Positions 1 to 5,482 are shown, numbered from the stretch's first letter. The stretch: 6,766 bases of DNA from Desulfurococcales archaeon (GCA_027064845.1 JAMOPC010000464.1:1-6766); one strand, 5' to 3'. Translations and numbers: made by a program. The notes: generated by a model from the sequence alone, not told the origin.

Positions 1-1
1 T

Positions 2-85
2 CTATTAGCTGATAGAGGAGCTGTTCTTGGAAGATTAAGATACGAGTTAAAGAAACAACTTCCAAGAATAAGAGCATCACTATAA
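2..85 (+). CDS. C-terminal end of a probable Roadblock/LC7 domain protein (5' partial)
   Basis: Only the last 27 codons are in the window, read in frame 2 and ending at TAA 83-85. The peptide contains LLADRGAVLGRLRYELKK followed by a short basic tail. A small hydrophobic strand, then A-D-x-x-A-x-LG and an amphipathic helix, is how the last strand and last helix of Roadblock/LC7 (MglB-like) domains usually look. In those domains this helix packs at the dimer surface that contacts Ras-like small GTPases. The assignment rests on this short tail and on a second Roadblock protein encoded 600 bases downstream. It could be the end of an unrelated protein. The next gene begins 21 bases later on the same strand, so the two are probably co-transcribed. 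Confidence 0.5.
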   Translation, partial: LLADRGAVLGRLRYELKKQLPRIRASL

Positions 86-106
86 AGCCCCATAGGGGGT
101 AAATAA

Positions 107-628
107 ATGGCTATAGAAGGTAGATTCGACTTGGAAGAAAAGAAAGAAATTTCCACAGGAATATTGAACATGATCATAGCAATGTATCAACTAGCATTAT
201 CAAAGACTCTTGGTAGTGGAAGTGCTGCACTTACTCAGCTGATTTTAAGGGATGCCACAGAACTAGCAGACGAAATGCTCAAGGAAGCTAATATAGAACT
301 CGGAGACGTAGAAGACCTTGCATCTGACATACCTAAGTTCTTCAAACTAATAGGTATTAGTGATAAAGTCGAAGTTGAAGTACCCAAAGATAAAACAGCT
401 GCTGGAAGTGTTTACTTAATTAAAGTATATGATAGCTTATTCAAACCAGTAGCATTATTGCTGAATAAGAGAGGCATAAAGTTTACTTTATCTCCCGAAG
501 CATTCATAGCAGCATATATTGTTAGAAAGGCTCTGAGAAAAATAAATCCGAAAGCGAATGTGAGAATATCTGTTGAACCATTGAAATCGCCAGATGAACC
601 ACTAGTGATAAAAGTAATTATAAGATAA
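107..628 (+). CDS. uncharacterised 173-residue alpha/beta protein in a Roadblock cluster
   Basis: I do not recognise the family with confidence. The ATG is preceded by GGGGG at 95-99 with a 7-base gap, which supports this start. Residues 10-65 are predicted mostly helical, with a small-residue stretch LGSGSAALTQ near residues 35-45. Residues 70-85 hold a helix ending KLIGISDKVEVEV. An alternating strand region (about 100-110), a helix (about 130-143) and a final strand VIKVIIR follow. There is no signal peptide, membrane helix or cysteine, so it is probably cytoplasmic. The order of a helical N-terminal half, a 'G-I-s-D-K-V-E-V-E' strand, an 'I-K-V-Y-D-S' strand and a helix followed by two C-terminal strands faintly recalls V4R/Bet3-like domains, but the conserved V4R cysteine and glycine signature is absent. 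Co-location with Roadblock proteins suggests a shared GTPase-related or membrane-scaffold role; this is inference. Confidence 0.85.
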   Translation: MAIEGRFDLEEKKEISTGILNMIIAMYQLALSKTLGSGSAALTQLILRDATELADEMLKEANIELGDVEDLASDIPKFFKLIGISDKVEVEVPKDKTAAGSVYLIKVYDSLFKPVALLLNKRGIKFTLSPEAFIAAYIVRKALRKINPKANVRISVEPLKSPDEPLVIKVIIR

Positions 629-647
629 GTTTTAAGCAAAAACTAAG

Positions 648-657
648 CTTTTATAAA
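648..657 (+). promoter_or_regulatory. TATA box for the Roadblock/zinc/membrane gene
   Basis: The sequence CTTTTATAAA is a close match to the archaeal TATA box and lies 19 bases after the previous stop codon. A start of transcription about 25 bases further on, near 680, would leave a leader of about 30 bases before the TTG at 711. The leader contains GGGATGAT at 700-707 as a weak ribosome site. Confidence 0.6.
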
Positions 658-666
658 CCCATATCC

Positions 667-682
667 TTTTTATTCTTTTCTA
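667..682 (+). terminator. possible T-rich archaeal terminator
   Basis: A pyrimidine-rich stretch (TTTTTATTCTTTTCTA) follows the 107-628 gene by 38 bases. Archaeal RNA polymerase often stops on such T runs without a hairpin. It overlaps the expected transcription start of the next gene, so it may instead be part of that promoter's initiator. Confidence 0.3.
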
Positions 683-710
683 TTATCTAGTTCTTCTATG
701 GGATGATATC

Positions 711-1466
711 TTGAGCGAGAACGATAGGAATAAACAAGACTATCTTGAACAGATAAATGAATACTTATCTAGGATCGATGGCATCAACGAATACATAATT
801 GTAATGGAAGGTTTTCCTATTTACTGGGGCAAAGATATTGATCAATCAAGAGCTGAAGAATTATCAGCGTTAGCAACTGATGTAATAAATAGCACGTCCT
901 TTCTTAGAGAAGGAGAAGAAGAATATATGATAGTTACTCTGGAAACGAGTAAGGGACTTTTCTCAGTATCTCGTATCGGAGACCTCATGGTGCTATTAAA
1001 AGGTGATGCAGAAATTATTCGAAAGGCATTAGAGAACATTCGTCTATTCATTAATGAACGTGGGCTGAAATGTCCTTGGTGTAATAATGATCTTTCTATA
1101 AAGCCTATTAAGTGTCCAAGTGGTAAACATGTTCTTCCCTTCGGTTTGTATTATTGTCCGTATTGTCATACTAAAATAGAATATATAAAATGCCCGTATT
1201 GCAATAAACCCGTTAGCCCACATGGAAACCCGATAGTGTTTAAGAGAACAAAAGAAACCATAGTAACAACCACGTTATTTGGAATAATAACAGCACTAAT
1301 GTTATTCATAGGTCTGATACTATCCAAAGTATCAATACTAGGTGGAAGCATATCAGTTCTATCAGCAACAATCCTAGGAATCCTTACATACATGGTATCG
1401 AGGAAAAAATCACCCGTAGAGCTAACAAGGAGAGAACAAAATATAGAAGGCCGTAATCGTTCATGA
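711..1466 (+). CDS. Roadblock/LC7 domain protein with zinc knuckles and two C-terminal membrane helices
   Basis: Residues 14-112 read as a Roadblock/LC7 domain: a first helix, the strand EYIIVMEGFPIYWG with the typical 'G-x-P-I' turn, a helix SALATDVIN, the strands EEYMIVTLET and GLFSVSRIGDLMVLLKG, and a last helix. Such domains bind or regulate Ras-like GTPases in bacteria (MglB) and eukaryotes (dynein light chain, Ragulator). Residues 121-164 carry CPWC (121-124), C135, H140, CPYC (149-152) and CPYC (161-164), enough ligands for about two zinc sites. Two hydrophobic segments at about 186-205 and 208-229 end in RKK and a charged tail, giving a C-terminal membrane hairpin with the Roadblock and zinc parts probably cytoplasmic. 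The TTG start is chosen because the frame has no earlier start and the TATA box fits. The last 6 bases overlap the convergent gene on the other strand; the two stops share the palindrome TCATGA. Confidence 0.9.
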   Translation: MSENDRNKQDYLEQINEYLSRIDGINEYIIVMEGFPIYWGKDIDQSRAEELSALATDVINSTSFLREGEEEYMIVTLETSKGLFSVSRIGDLMVLLKGDAEIIRKALENIRLFINERGLKCPWCNNDLSIKPIKCPSGKHVLPFGLYYCPYCHTKIEYIKCPYCNKPVSPHGNPIVFKRTKETIVTTTLFGIITALMLFIGLILSKVSILGGSISVLSATILGILTYMVSRKKSPVELTRREQNIEGRNRS

Positions 1467-2540
1467 AGAACTTAAATATATTACTTCGTGTTTATTTAGT
1501 AATAATGCAAGCATTATGTCTTCTAGGCTGTTGGCGTGTATGTGTGTTAGTTGGAGTATTGGTTTTATTATTTCTCGCCAGTATATATGGGTTATGTTTT
1601 TCTCGAATTCATTGAAGAATCTTGTATTATTGGGTGTATTTGGGACCTTCCTCAAGTCAAAATATACATCCCATGAATTCCTAGGATCACTTGTTAAAGA
1701 CATATCTATTCCCTTATCACCGAATCTACTGATCCAAACCTTCTTAAACTCATTAAACCTATTATTCACAAAATTCTCAAAGATCTTATCCATGAAAACC
1801 CTGTCTCCCTGACTACGAGTAATTACAACAACATTACCTACATATGCGGGAGCCAATTCATCATTATAAGGTTCTGTAAAAGCTATAATATATGGTGGAT
1901 GAAAATATATGTACCAAAACCGCAAGCGTTCACGATCCTTGGGGCTACATGGTTCAATCAGCTTTATATATGTACCATTATACTTGAACGTAGTATAGTT
2001 CGGTAAACAATACTCTGCAGGTGCAAGATTAATTATGACAAATCTATACTCGTCTAAATAGAATATCGCGTTTATAGAGCCCATTCCCGTTGGATCATCT
2101 CCTGTAAAGTAACCATTATGGTATATGAATAACCGCTTATTGATTCTATCGTATTGTATCCATGTACGGTTATCCCATGGATGTTTTGTACCACGGAAAT
2201 AAAGTTCAGTGTTCAAAGCTATTTGATAAATAATCTTATTCAATACGAAGCGTTTAAATTCATAGGTATAGTTTAAGCTATATCTATCATATTGTATTTG
2301 TATATCTTTTCTGCTCCAAAATATGTCGAATGAATAAACCCATAACCTATCGGATTTACTCCAATACTTGTCAAGCAGAGTAGTAGCTATCCTCTCAGCA
2401 TCTCTAACATCCCCAACATCAACAATAACCCTACCCTCCACACTAGACCTACGATAACAAATACAGAGAAATAGTACAGAGGAAAAAACAAGAACAACCA
2501 AAACAATAACCAACAACAACTTATAGTTCCGAGAAGACAT
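1461..2540 (-). CDS. membrane-anchored, probably extracytoplasmic protein of unknown family
   Basis: I do not recognise the family. Starting at the ATG at 2540 the protein has 359 residues. After a short basic start (MSSRNYK) comes one strong hydrophobic segment, about residues 8-29, then YRR; it reads as an uncleaved signal anchor or signal peptide. The rest is hydrophilic, rich in Tyr, Trp, Phe and Arg, with no second membrane helix. Six N-glycosylation sequons (NYT, NRT, NYT, NGT, NNT, NIT) fit a location outside the cell, as archaeal surface proteins are heavily N-glycosylated. A longer frame with an ATG at 2585 is open, but AGGTGA at 2551-2556 lies 10 bases before the 2540 ATG, which I prefer. 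It is the second gene of an operon behind an MFS exporter and could be a partner or accessory of it. Its stop overlaps the convergent Roadblock gene by 6 bases. Confidence 0.85.
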   Translation of the reverse strand: MSSRNYKLLLVIVLVVLVFSSVLFLCICYRRSSVEGRVIVDVGDVRDAERIATTLLDKYWSKSDRLWVYSFDIFWSRKDIQIQYDRYSLNYTYEFKRFVLNKIIYQIALNTELYFRGTKHPWDNRTWIQYDRINKRLFIYHNGYFTGDDPTGMGSINAIFYLDEYRFVIINLAPAEYCLPNYTTFKYNGTYIKLIEPCSPKDRERLRFWYIYFHPPYIIAFTEPYNDELAPAYVGNVVVITRSQGDRVFMDKIFENFVNNRFNEFKKVWISRFGDKGIDMSLTSDPRNSWDVYFDLRKVPNTPNNTRFFNEFEKNITHIYWREIIKPILQLTHIHANSLEDIMLALLLNKHEVIYLSSS

Positions 2541-2550
2541 GGTGATCGCT

Positions 2551-2556
2551 TCACCT
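2551..2556 (-). promoter_or_regulatory. Shine-Dalgarno site embedding the exporter's stop codon
   Basis: On the minus strand the sequence is AGGTGA, complementary to the 3' end of archaeal 16S rRNA. Its last three bases are the TGA stop of the MFS gene. It lies 10 bases before the ATG at 2540, so the ribosome finishing the exporter would be on the initiation site of the next gene. This decides the 2540 start over the ATG at 2585. Confidence 0.75.
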
Positions 2557-3837
2557 TGTATGGCTTGATCTAGTATATTGTTCACATATGTAGATAATAT
2601 ACAATGATACTACTAATATAGAACCTATTCCCATTATTGTTGCTGTTATTATAGTGTATCCCCATGTTTCTAATATTGTTGATACAACTATATATGATAG
2701 TGCTATAGGAATAGTGGCTAAACTATCGAATAATCCCCTGAAACTACCTAGAAGCTCTCTAGGGATCCTTATTTGAAACAATGTATCAGCTCCTATATTC
2801 AGCACTGCTCCCATAATAGCCATTAACATATACATACCTATAACTAATGACAGGGTAAATACCCAATCATAATATACATTAGAAAATGCTATTATGAAAT
2901 ATATTCCTGCAACAGCTACCGCTTCACCAAGCAACCCGATAATAATACAAGAAATGTATTTCAACTTTTTAGAATACGTAGCCACTATACTAGAACCAAT
3001 TATTGATCCAAGAGTTGAAATCGCCATGATAAACCCATAGTACTCCGTAGGTTTATCAACAGCGTTGTAAAGATAATTTATTAGAATTAAAGAAACTGGT
3101 GCCGTGAAGAAATTAAATCCAAGAGCAACAATTAAATAGGAAAACACCAATGGATCTCTCCTTATGATGCCGAGGAGTTCTTTAAACCTTATTTGTTTAT
3201 CCTCCTTCATAGATGCATCTTTGTCGAGGCGTGATCGTTTCTTTTTGAATTCTTTGCCGAGATCGATTAGTAGAAGAGCTATAATAGTTAAACATACAAC
3301 ATCTATCCAGAGCGTCTTATAACCATATACTGCTACTAAGTATCCGCATAGAACATACATGATTATAGTCCCTATTCCCGAGGATAGCTCTGTAATACTA
3401 TTGAATTTGTTAAGGAGAGCTTCATTCTTCCCCACTAGCTCAGGAATACTGGTAAACACAAAGTATCTATGTATAGAGTCAGTAGTACTTATAACAACTA
3501 TTGAGAGATAGACTATTCCGAGAAACCATAAGTTCTCTAAACCAGTAGAAAGCATGAACATGATCAATAAAACAGACAAGATCTGCATAATCATACAAAG
3601 AGCAACAACAAATGACTTATTCTTAGCAATATCAATGACTCTCCCAGCAATAAACGGTATAAAGACCCAAGGCAACAAATATGATACAAAAACACCACCA
3701 ACAAGAAAAATACTATTCGTAAAATCAAGCACCTGCCAAGGAACAGTAACCTCCTCAACAACATCACCAATACTCCGCAAAACAACAGTAACAACCAATA
3801 TTATTAAAAACAATGATGTATAAGATGCTTTACACAT
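2551..3837 (-). CDS. MFS transporter, MFS_3/EntS-like drug or metabolite exporter
   Basis: The 428-residue protein is of normal length for the major facilitator superfamily and shows about 12 hydrophobic segments in two halves, split by a charged cytoplasmic loop at about 195-228 (KEFKKKRSRLDKDASMKEDK). A degenerate motif A, PFIAGRVIDIAKNK (61-74), follows TM2. IPELVGKNEALLNKFNS (131-147) and the second-half signature QIRIPRELLGSFRGLFDSL (355-373), then a TM and TWGY, are typical of the MFS_3 branch (EntS, macrolide and multidrug exporters). Members use the proton gradient to expel small molecules; the substrate here cannot be read from the sequence. The ATG start has GGTG 7 bases upstream. 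It is the first gene of an operon with the membrane-anchored protein downstream. Confidence 0.93.
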   Translation of the reverse strand: MCKASYTSLFLIILVVTVVLRSIGDVVEEVTVPWQVLDFTNSIFLVGGVFVSYLLPWVFIPFIAGRVIDIAKNKSFVVALCMIMQILSVLLIMFMLSTGLENLWFLGIVYLSIVVISTTDSIHRYFVFTSIPELVGKNEALLNKFNSITELSSGIGTIIMYVLCGYLVAVYGYKTLWIDVVCLTIIALLLIDLGKEFKKKRSRLDKDASMKEDKQIRFKELLGIIRRDPLVFSYLIVALGFNFFTAPVSLILINYLYNAVDKPTEYYGFIMAISTLGSIIGSSIVATYSKKLKYISCIIIGLLGEAVAVAGIYFIIAFSNVYYDWVFTLSLVIGMYMLMAIMGAVLNIGADTLFQIRIPRELLGSFRGLFDSLATIPIALSYIVVSTILETWGYTIITATIMGIGSILVVSLYIIYICEQYTRSSHTR

Positions 3838-3872
3838 TCTTTAACACCGAAACAATAAACCATAACTATGAG

Positions 3873-3882
3873 TTAATTTAAA
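3873..3882 (-). promoter_or_regulatory. candidate TATA box of the MFS operon
   Basis: On the minus strand the sequence is TTTAAATTAA. A start about 25 bases downstream, near 3852, would leave a leader of about 15 bases holding GGTG at 3845-3848 before the ATG at 3837. The 103-base gap 3838-3940 is the shared divergent promoter region of this operon and the RHH gene. Confidence 0.45.
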
Positions 3883-3893
3883 CATCAAAATTA

Positions 3894-3936
3894 TTTTATT
3901 ATATACAACATATATAATCAATAATAGGGAGGTTAT
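3894..3936 (+). promoter_or_regulatory. promoter and strong ribosome site of the RHH-protease operon
   Basis: A TATA-like stretch TTTTATTATATA begins at 3894 and predicts transcription from about 3925. Right after it, GGGAGGTTAT (3927-3936) is the best Shine-Dalgarno match in the window, with 7 bases between GGAGGT and the TTG at 3941. A second AT run, ATATATAAT (3910-3918), could also serve as TATA box but would place the start inside the gene. The strong ribosome site is what fixes TTG 3941 as the start. Confidence 0.55.
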
Positions 3937-3940
3937 CTAG

Positions 3941-4351
3941 TTGAACTGGTTTAACCAGTTAAAAAAGAAAAGAACTATAGCCATAAAGAACTTTGACGAA
4001 GAAATATATAGATTAGTAAAAACATTCGCCAGTCTAGAGGGACGTACAGTCTCTTCTATTTTTGAAGAAGCTGTAAAGGAATGGTTAAGTAGGAGAAGAA
4101 ACTATGAAGAAATACTTCTTTGGAATAAGTTAGAGAAGGCTTACGAAGAAAATATGCATGCATTGATGAAAAGCATAATAATTAAAAGAAAAGAAAAAGG
4201 ATATGTTCTTGTATGTAATGGGAAAGTTATTGGAACATACAACAAATATGAAGATTTGATAGAAGAAGCTAGAAAGAAATGCAAAGGACCAGGACTAGTC
4301 GTCAAGATACCTTATGAAGAAGAATCGATAGACTTGGGTTTACCATGGTGA
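3941..4351 (+). CDS. ribbon-helix-helix regulator with C-terminal DUF5678-like domain, antitoxin-like
   Basis: Residues 11-50 fit a ribbon-helix-helix DNA-binding domain: a strand RTIAIKNF, then helix DEEIYRLVKTFASLEG, the turn R-T-V-S and helix SIFEEAVKEWLSRR. RHH proteins bind palindromic operators as dimers and many are antitoxins that repress their own operon. A charged linker helix (55-82) leads to residues 86-124, GYVLVCNGKVIGTYNKYEDL and a following helix and strand ending GLVVKIP; this resembles the DUF5678 domain found behind RHH or AbrB-like modules in archaea (family recalled from memory). The TTG start is set by GGGAGGTTAT just upstream. A perfect inverted repeat covers codons 2-7. 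The stop TGA lies inside the ribosome site of the protease gene, 6 bases before its ATG, so the two are translationally coupled and probably act together. Confidence 0.85.
   Translation: MNWFNQLKKKRTIAIKNFDEEIYRLVKTFASLEGRTVSSIFEEAVKEWLSRRRNYEEILLWNKLEKAYEENMHALMKSIIIKRKEKGYVLVCNGKVIGTYNKYEDLIEEARKKCKGPGLVVKIPYEEESIDLGLPW
3944..3960 (+). repeat. perfect 8+1+8 palindrome over the RHH start codons
   Basis: AACTGGTT, one T, then AACCAGTT form a perfect inverted repeat that begins at the last base region of the start codon and runs through codons 2-7. An RHH dimer binds two-fold symmetric DNA, so this is a candidate operator for autoregulation, placed where bound protein would block early elongation. 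In RNA it could also fold a 6-base-pair stem with a 5-base loop. Confidence 0.6.
4347..4351 (+). promoter_or_regulatory. Shine-Dalgarno site embedding the RHH stop codon
   Basis: GGTGA lies 6 bases before the ATG at 4358 and contains the TGA stop of the upstream RHH gene. This is the same coupling device as at 2551-2556. Confidence 0.7.
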
Positions 4352-4357
4352 CTTCTG

Positions 4358-4741
4358 ATGACTAAGACCTATTTTAGAGATAAAGAACGAAATTATGAAC
4401 CAATAATAAAAGCAACCATAATTAATCCGATCAATAAGAAATCAGCAGAAATAGAAATGGTTATCGATACTGGTTTTCAAGGAGGAGTATTGATTCCTCT
4501 AAAAACATACGCTGAACTCGGACTCTATCTTTTAGAAGAGCCAAAGATAATGGGAATAACAGCAACTGGGACAAGAATAGAGCTTAGAAGAGCAAAAGCA
4601 ATACTAGAAATCAATGGTCACACAATAGATTGCACCATATACACAACAATAGGAGTAACAAGATCACTACTCGGCAGAGAAGTATTAAAAACACTAGGAC
4701 TCTGTTATAAGCCACCAGAAAAACTACTTGTAGACATATAA
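4358..4741 (+). CDS. retropepsin-like clan AA aspartic protease, DTGF (AF_0612-like) family
   Basis: The 127-residue protein carries the catalytic motif V-I-D-T-G-F at residues 35-40, with D37 as the presumed active-site aspartate. A hydrophobic stretch GVLIPLKTYAELGL, a turn GITATGTRIELRRA, strands EINGHTIDCTIYT, and LLGREVL (104-110) follow, the last matching the 'hydrophobic-hydrophobic-G' element that closes a pepsin lobe. This layout fits the single-lobe, archaeal and cyanobacterial DTGF family (AF_0612 type), which should act as a homodimer as retroviral proteases do. No signal peptide or membrane helix is seen, so it is cytoplasmic. It is coupled to the RHH/DUF5678-like regulator upstream. 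Whether it cleaves that regulator, other cell proteins, or is catalytically inactive cannot be told; the D-T-G triad is intact. Confidence 0.88.
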   Translation: MTKTYFRDKERNYEPIIKATIINPINKKSAEIEMVIDTGFQGGVLIPLKTYAELGLYLLEEPKIMGITATGTRIELRRAKAILEINGHTIDCTIYTTIGVTRSLLGREVLKTLGLCYKPPEKLLVDI

Positions 4742-4749
4742 ATGCATTA

Positions 4750-4977
4750 TTAATCAGGAGAGACTAGGATTATCCATAAACCAGCAAATACATACACAGG
4801 CATCATTAATAACAATATCATAGCTTGACCCGTATTCTTAAGACAACAATATTCATAGACATGCTCATCTCCTTTATGATTACAACAATAACTAGCTCTA
4901 CCCCCTGTTCTCGCAAAATAAAGCTTCTTAATAGTTAATAATGTAAGCCATACCAGTATAAACTAAACATTCCACAA
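4750..4977 (-). pseudogene. small two-helix membrane protein with CC-H-H-CC motif, broken near the start
   Basis: On the minus strand an open frame of 70 codons (4962 to TAA 4750-4752) encodes a hydrophobic segment FILVWLTLLTI, a basic KK, the motif CCNHKGDEHVYEYCC with C and H spaced as a possible zinc site, and a second hydrophobic segment MILLLMMPVYVFAGLWIILV. The frame has no ATG, GTG or TTG before the motif. Upstream in frame are TTG 4977, three codons, then TAG (4963-4965). A TATA box and AGGTGAT ribosome site stand at the right distances. The nearby ATG 4970 and GTG 4975 are in other frames and stop after 11 and 15 residues. Either a nonsense change or one-base frameshift broke the gene just after its start, or initiation uses a non-standard codon such as CTG. 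It converges on the protease gene with an 8-base gap. I do not recognise the family. Confidence 0.5.
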
Positions 4978-4980
4978 GGG

Positions 4981-5030
4981 ATCACCTATACTAATAATTC
5001 AAGCGTAGTCATAATTCACATATTTAAAAA
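4981..5030 (-). promoter_or_regulatory. TATA box and ribosome site of the small CC-H-H-CC gene
   Basis: On the minus strand TTTTTAAATA (5021-5030) is a good archaeal TATA box with purine-rich GGAAAAA-type sequence upstream as a possible BRE. Transcription would begin near 4998 and meet AGGTGAT (4981-4987) within about 12 bases. The spacing is textbook, which argues the downstream frame was expressed, at least until recently. Confidence 0.55.
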
Positions 5031-5173
5031 TATTTTTCCATCTGGTACGGGTTAAAATACTGTAGAAAAATAAAATAATTATCAAGTATAGAGAGCAACA
5101 TCTACAAATATACAGATTTAAAAGAAAAGATTGATTGATAAACATTCATGTCTTTTGGTTAACTTTTATTAGT
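5031..5173. other. intergenic upstream part between the CC-H-H-CC gene and the AbrB-VapC operon
   Basis: No convincing gene is seen on either strand. ATTTAAAA at 5116-5123 (plus) is a candidate TATA box for the AbrB operon, with transcription near 5145 and a 60-base leader; AACTTTTATTA at 5161-5171 is an alternative giving a leader of about 12 bases. The octamer TGGTTAAC is at 5156-5163. Confidence 0.4.
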
Positions 5174-5188
5174 TGGTTTAATAAACCA
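5174..5188 (+). repeat. perfect 7+1+7 palindrome, candidate operator of the AbrB-VapC operon
   Basis: TGGTTTA, one A, then TAAACCA form a perfect inverted repeat ending 5 bases before the ribosome site GGTGA and 15 bases before the AbrB start. AbrB-type antitoxins dimerise through a swapped hairpin and repress their operons at such sites. If the nearer TATA candidate (5161-5171) is used, the repeat lies between TATA box and transcription start, an ideal place for repression. Confidence 0.55.
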
Positions 5189-5193
5189 TATTT

Positions 5194-5198
5194 GGTGA
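5194..5198 (+). promoter_or_regulatory. Shine-Dalgarno site fixing the AbrB start at GTG 5204
   Basis: GGTGA lies 5 bases before GTG 5204. The open frame extends back to a TTG at 5135, but that start has no ribosome site and would add 23 residues with no place in an AbrB fold, so GTG 5204 is preferred. Confidence 0.65.
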
Positions 5199-5203
5199 AC
5201 TCT

Positions 5204-5482
5204 GTGAGTTTGAGAACAATTTTAAAAGTTAGGAAGAAGGGTATATTGATACTTCCAAAGAAACTGCGTGAAGCATGCAATATTAAGGAAGACAGCGAAG
5301 TCATTGCCGAGGTTAGAGGAAGTATGCTTGTCATAAGACCCCTTAAACCTCCATTAATTGTTGATGTAGATGCTGAAACTGTAGAAAAGATTCTCAAGGA
5401 GGAAAAAATACTTGAGGATATAAAATATGAAGAGATTATTAAAAAAGAAACAATAAATTTGTGCTTGATACAAGTGTCCTAG
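5204..5482 (+). CDS. AbrB/MazE-type antitoxin of a VapBC pair
   Basis: From GTG 5204 the protein has 92 residues, the usual size for archaeal AbrB-type VapB. Residues 4-47 form the swapped-hairpin DNA-binding domain: RTILKVRKKGILILPKKLRE matches the 'V-x-x-K-G-x-I-x-L-P-K-x-x-R' pattern, then NIKEDSEVIAEVRGSMLVIRPL. The C-terminal part (52-85) is acidic and helical, DVDAETVEKILKEEKILEDI, the kind of segment that wraps around a PIN toxin and blocks its active site. The last 22 bases overlap the VapC gene, so the toxin is translated only with the antitoxin. A perfect palindrome just upstream is a likely autoregulatory operator. The overlap encodes a tail NLCLIQVS whose composition is unlike the rest and is set by the VapC frame. 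Confidence 0.88.
   Translation: MSLRTILKVRKKGILILPKKLREACNIKEDSEVIAEVRGSMLVIRPLKPPLIVDVDAETVEKILKEEKILEDIKYEEIIKKETINLCLIQVS

Noticed and set aside
412..1393. Minus-strand open frames at 412-639, 842-1051 and 1166-1393
   Set aside because: All are antisense to well-supported plus-strand genes and lack ribosome sites and domain features.
1516..1812. Plus-strand open frame of 98 codons
   Set aside because: It lies wholly antisense to the membrane-anchored protein gene, has no ribosome site and no recognisable domain; it is an antisense shadow.
2541..2585. Longer start at ATG 2585 for the membrane-anchored protein
   Set aside because: It would overlap the exporter gene by 35 bases and put 15 polar residues before the anchor; AGGTGA before ATG 2540 explains initiation better.
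3554..3823. Plus-strand open frame of 89 codons and a minus-strand frame at 3591-3794
   Set aside because: Both overlap the N-terminal membrane segments of the MFS gene in other frames; their low-complexity composition is what such overlaps give.
4741..4748. Palindrome AATGCATT after the protease stop
   Set aside because: An eight-base AT-rich palindrome is expected by chance and is not followed by a T run.
4963..4965. TAG as a pyrrolysine codon in the small CC-H-H-CC gene
   Set aside because: Pyrrolysine is confined mainly to methanogens and some bacteria; nothing here supports it in a crenarchaeon, so nonsense or frameshift is the simpler reading.
4928..4975. Short peptide from GTG 4975 directly after the AGGTGAT site
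   Set aside because: Spacing is ideal, but the frame stops after 15 residues with no sign of coding beyond; kept only as part of the broken-start puzzle.
5135..5203. Longer AbrB start at TTG 5135
   Set aside because: No ribosome site precedes it, the extra residues do not belong to an AbrB fold, and GGTGA stands 5 bases before GTG 5204.
5146..5397. Minus-strand open frame of 83 codons
   Set aside because: It is antisense to the AbrB gene and its promoter and has no ribosome site.
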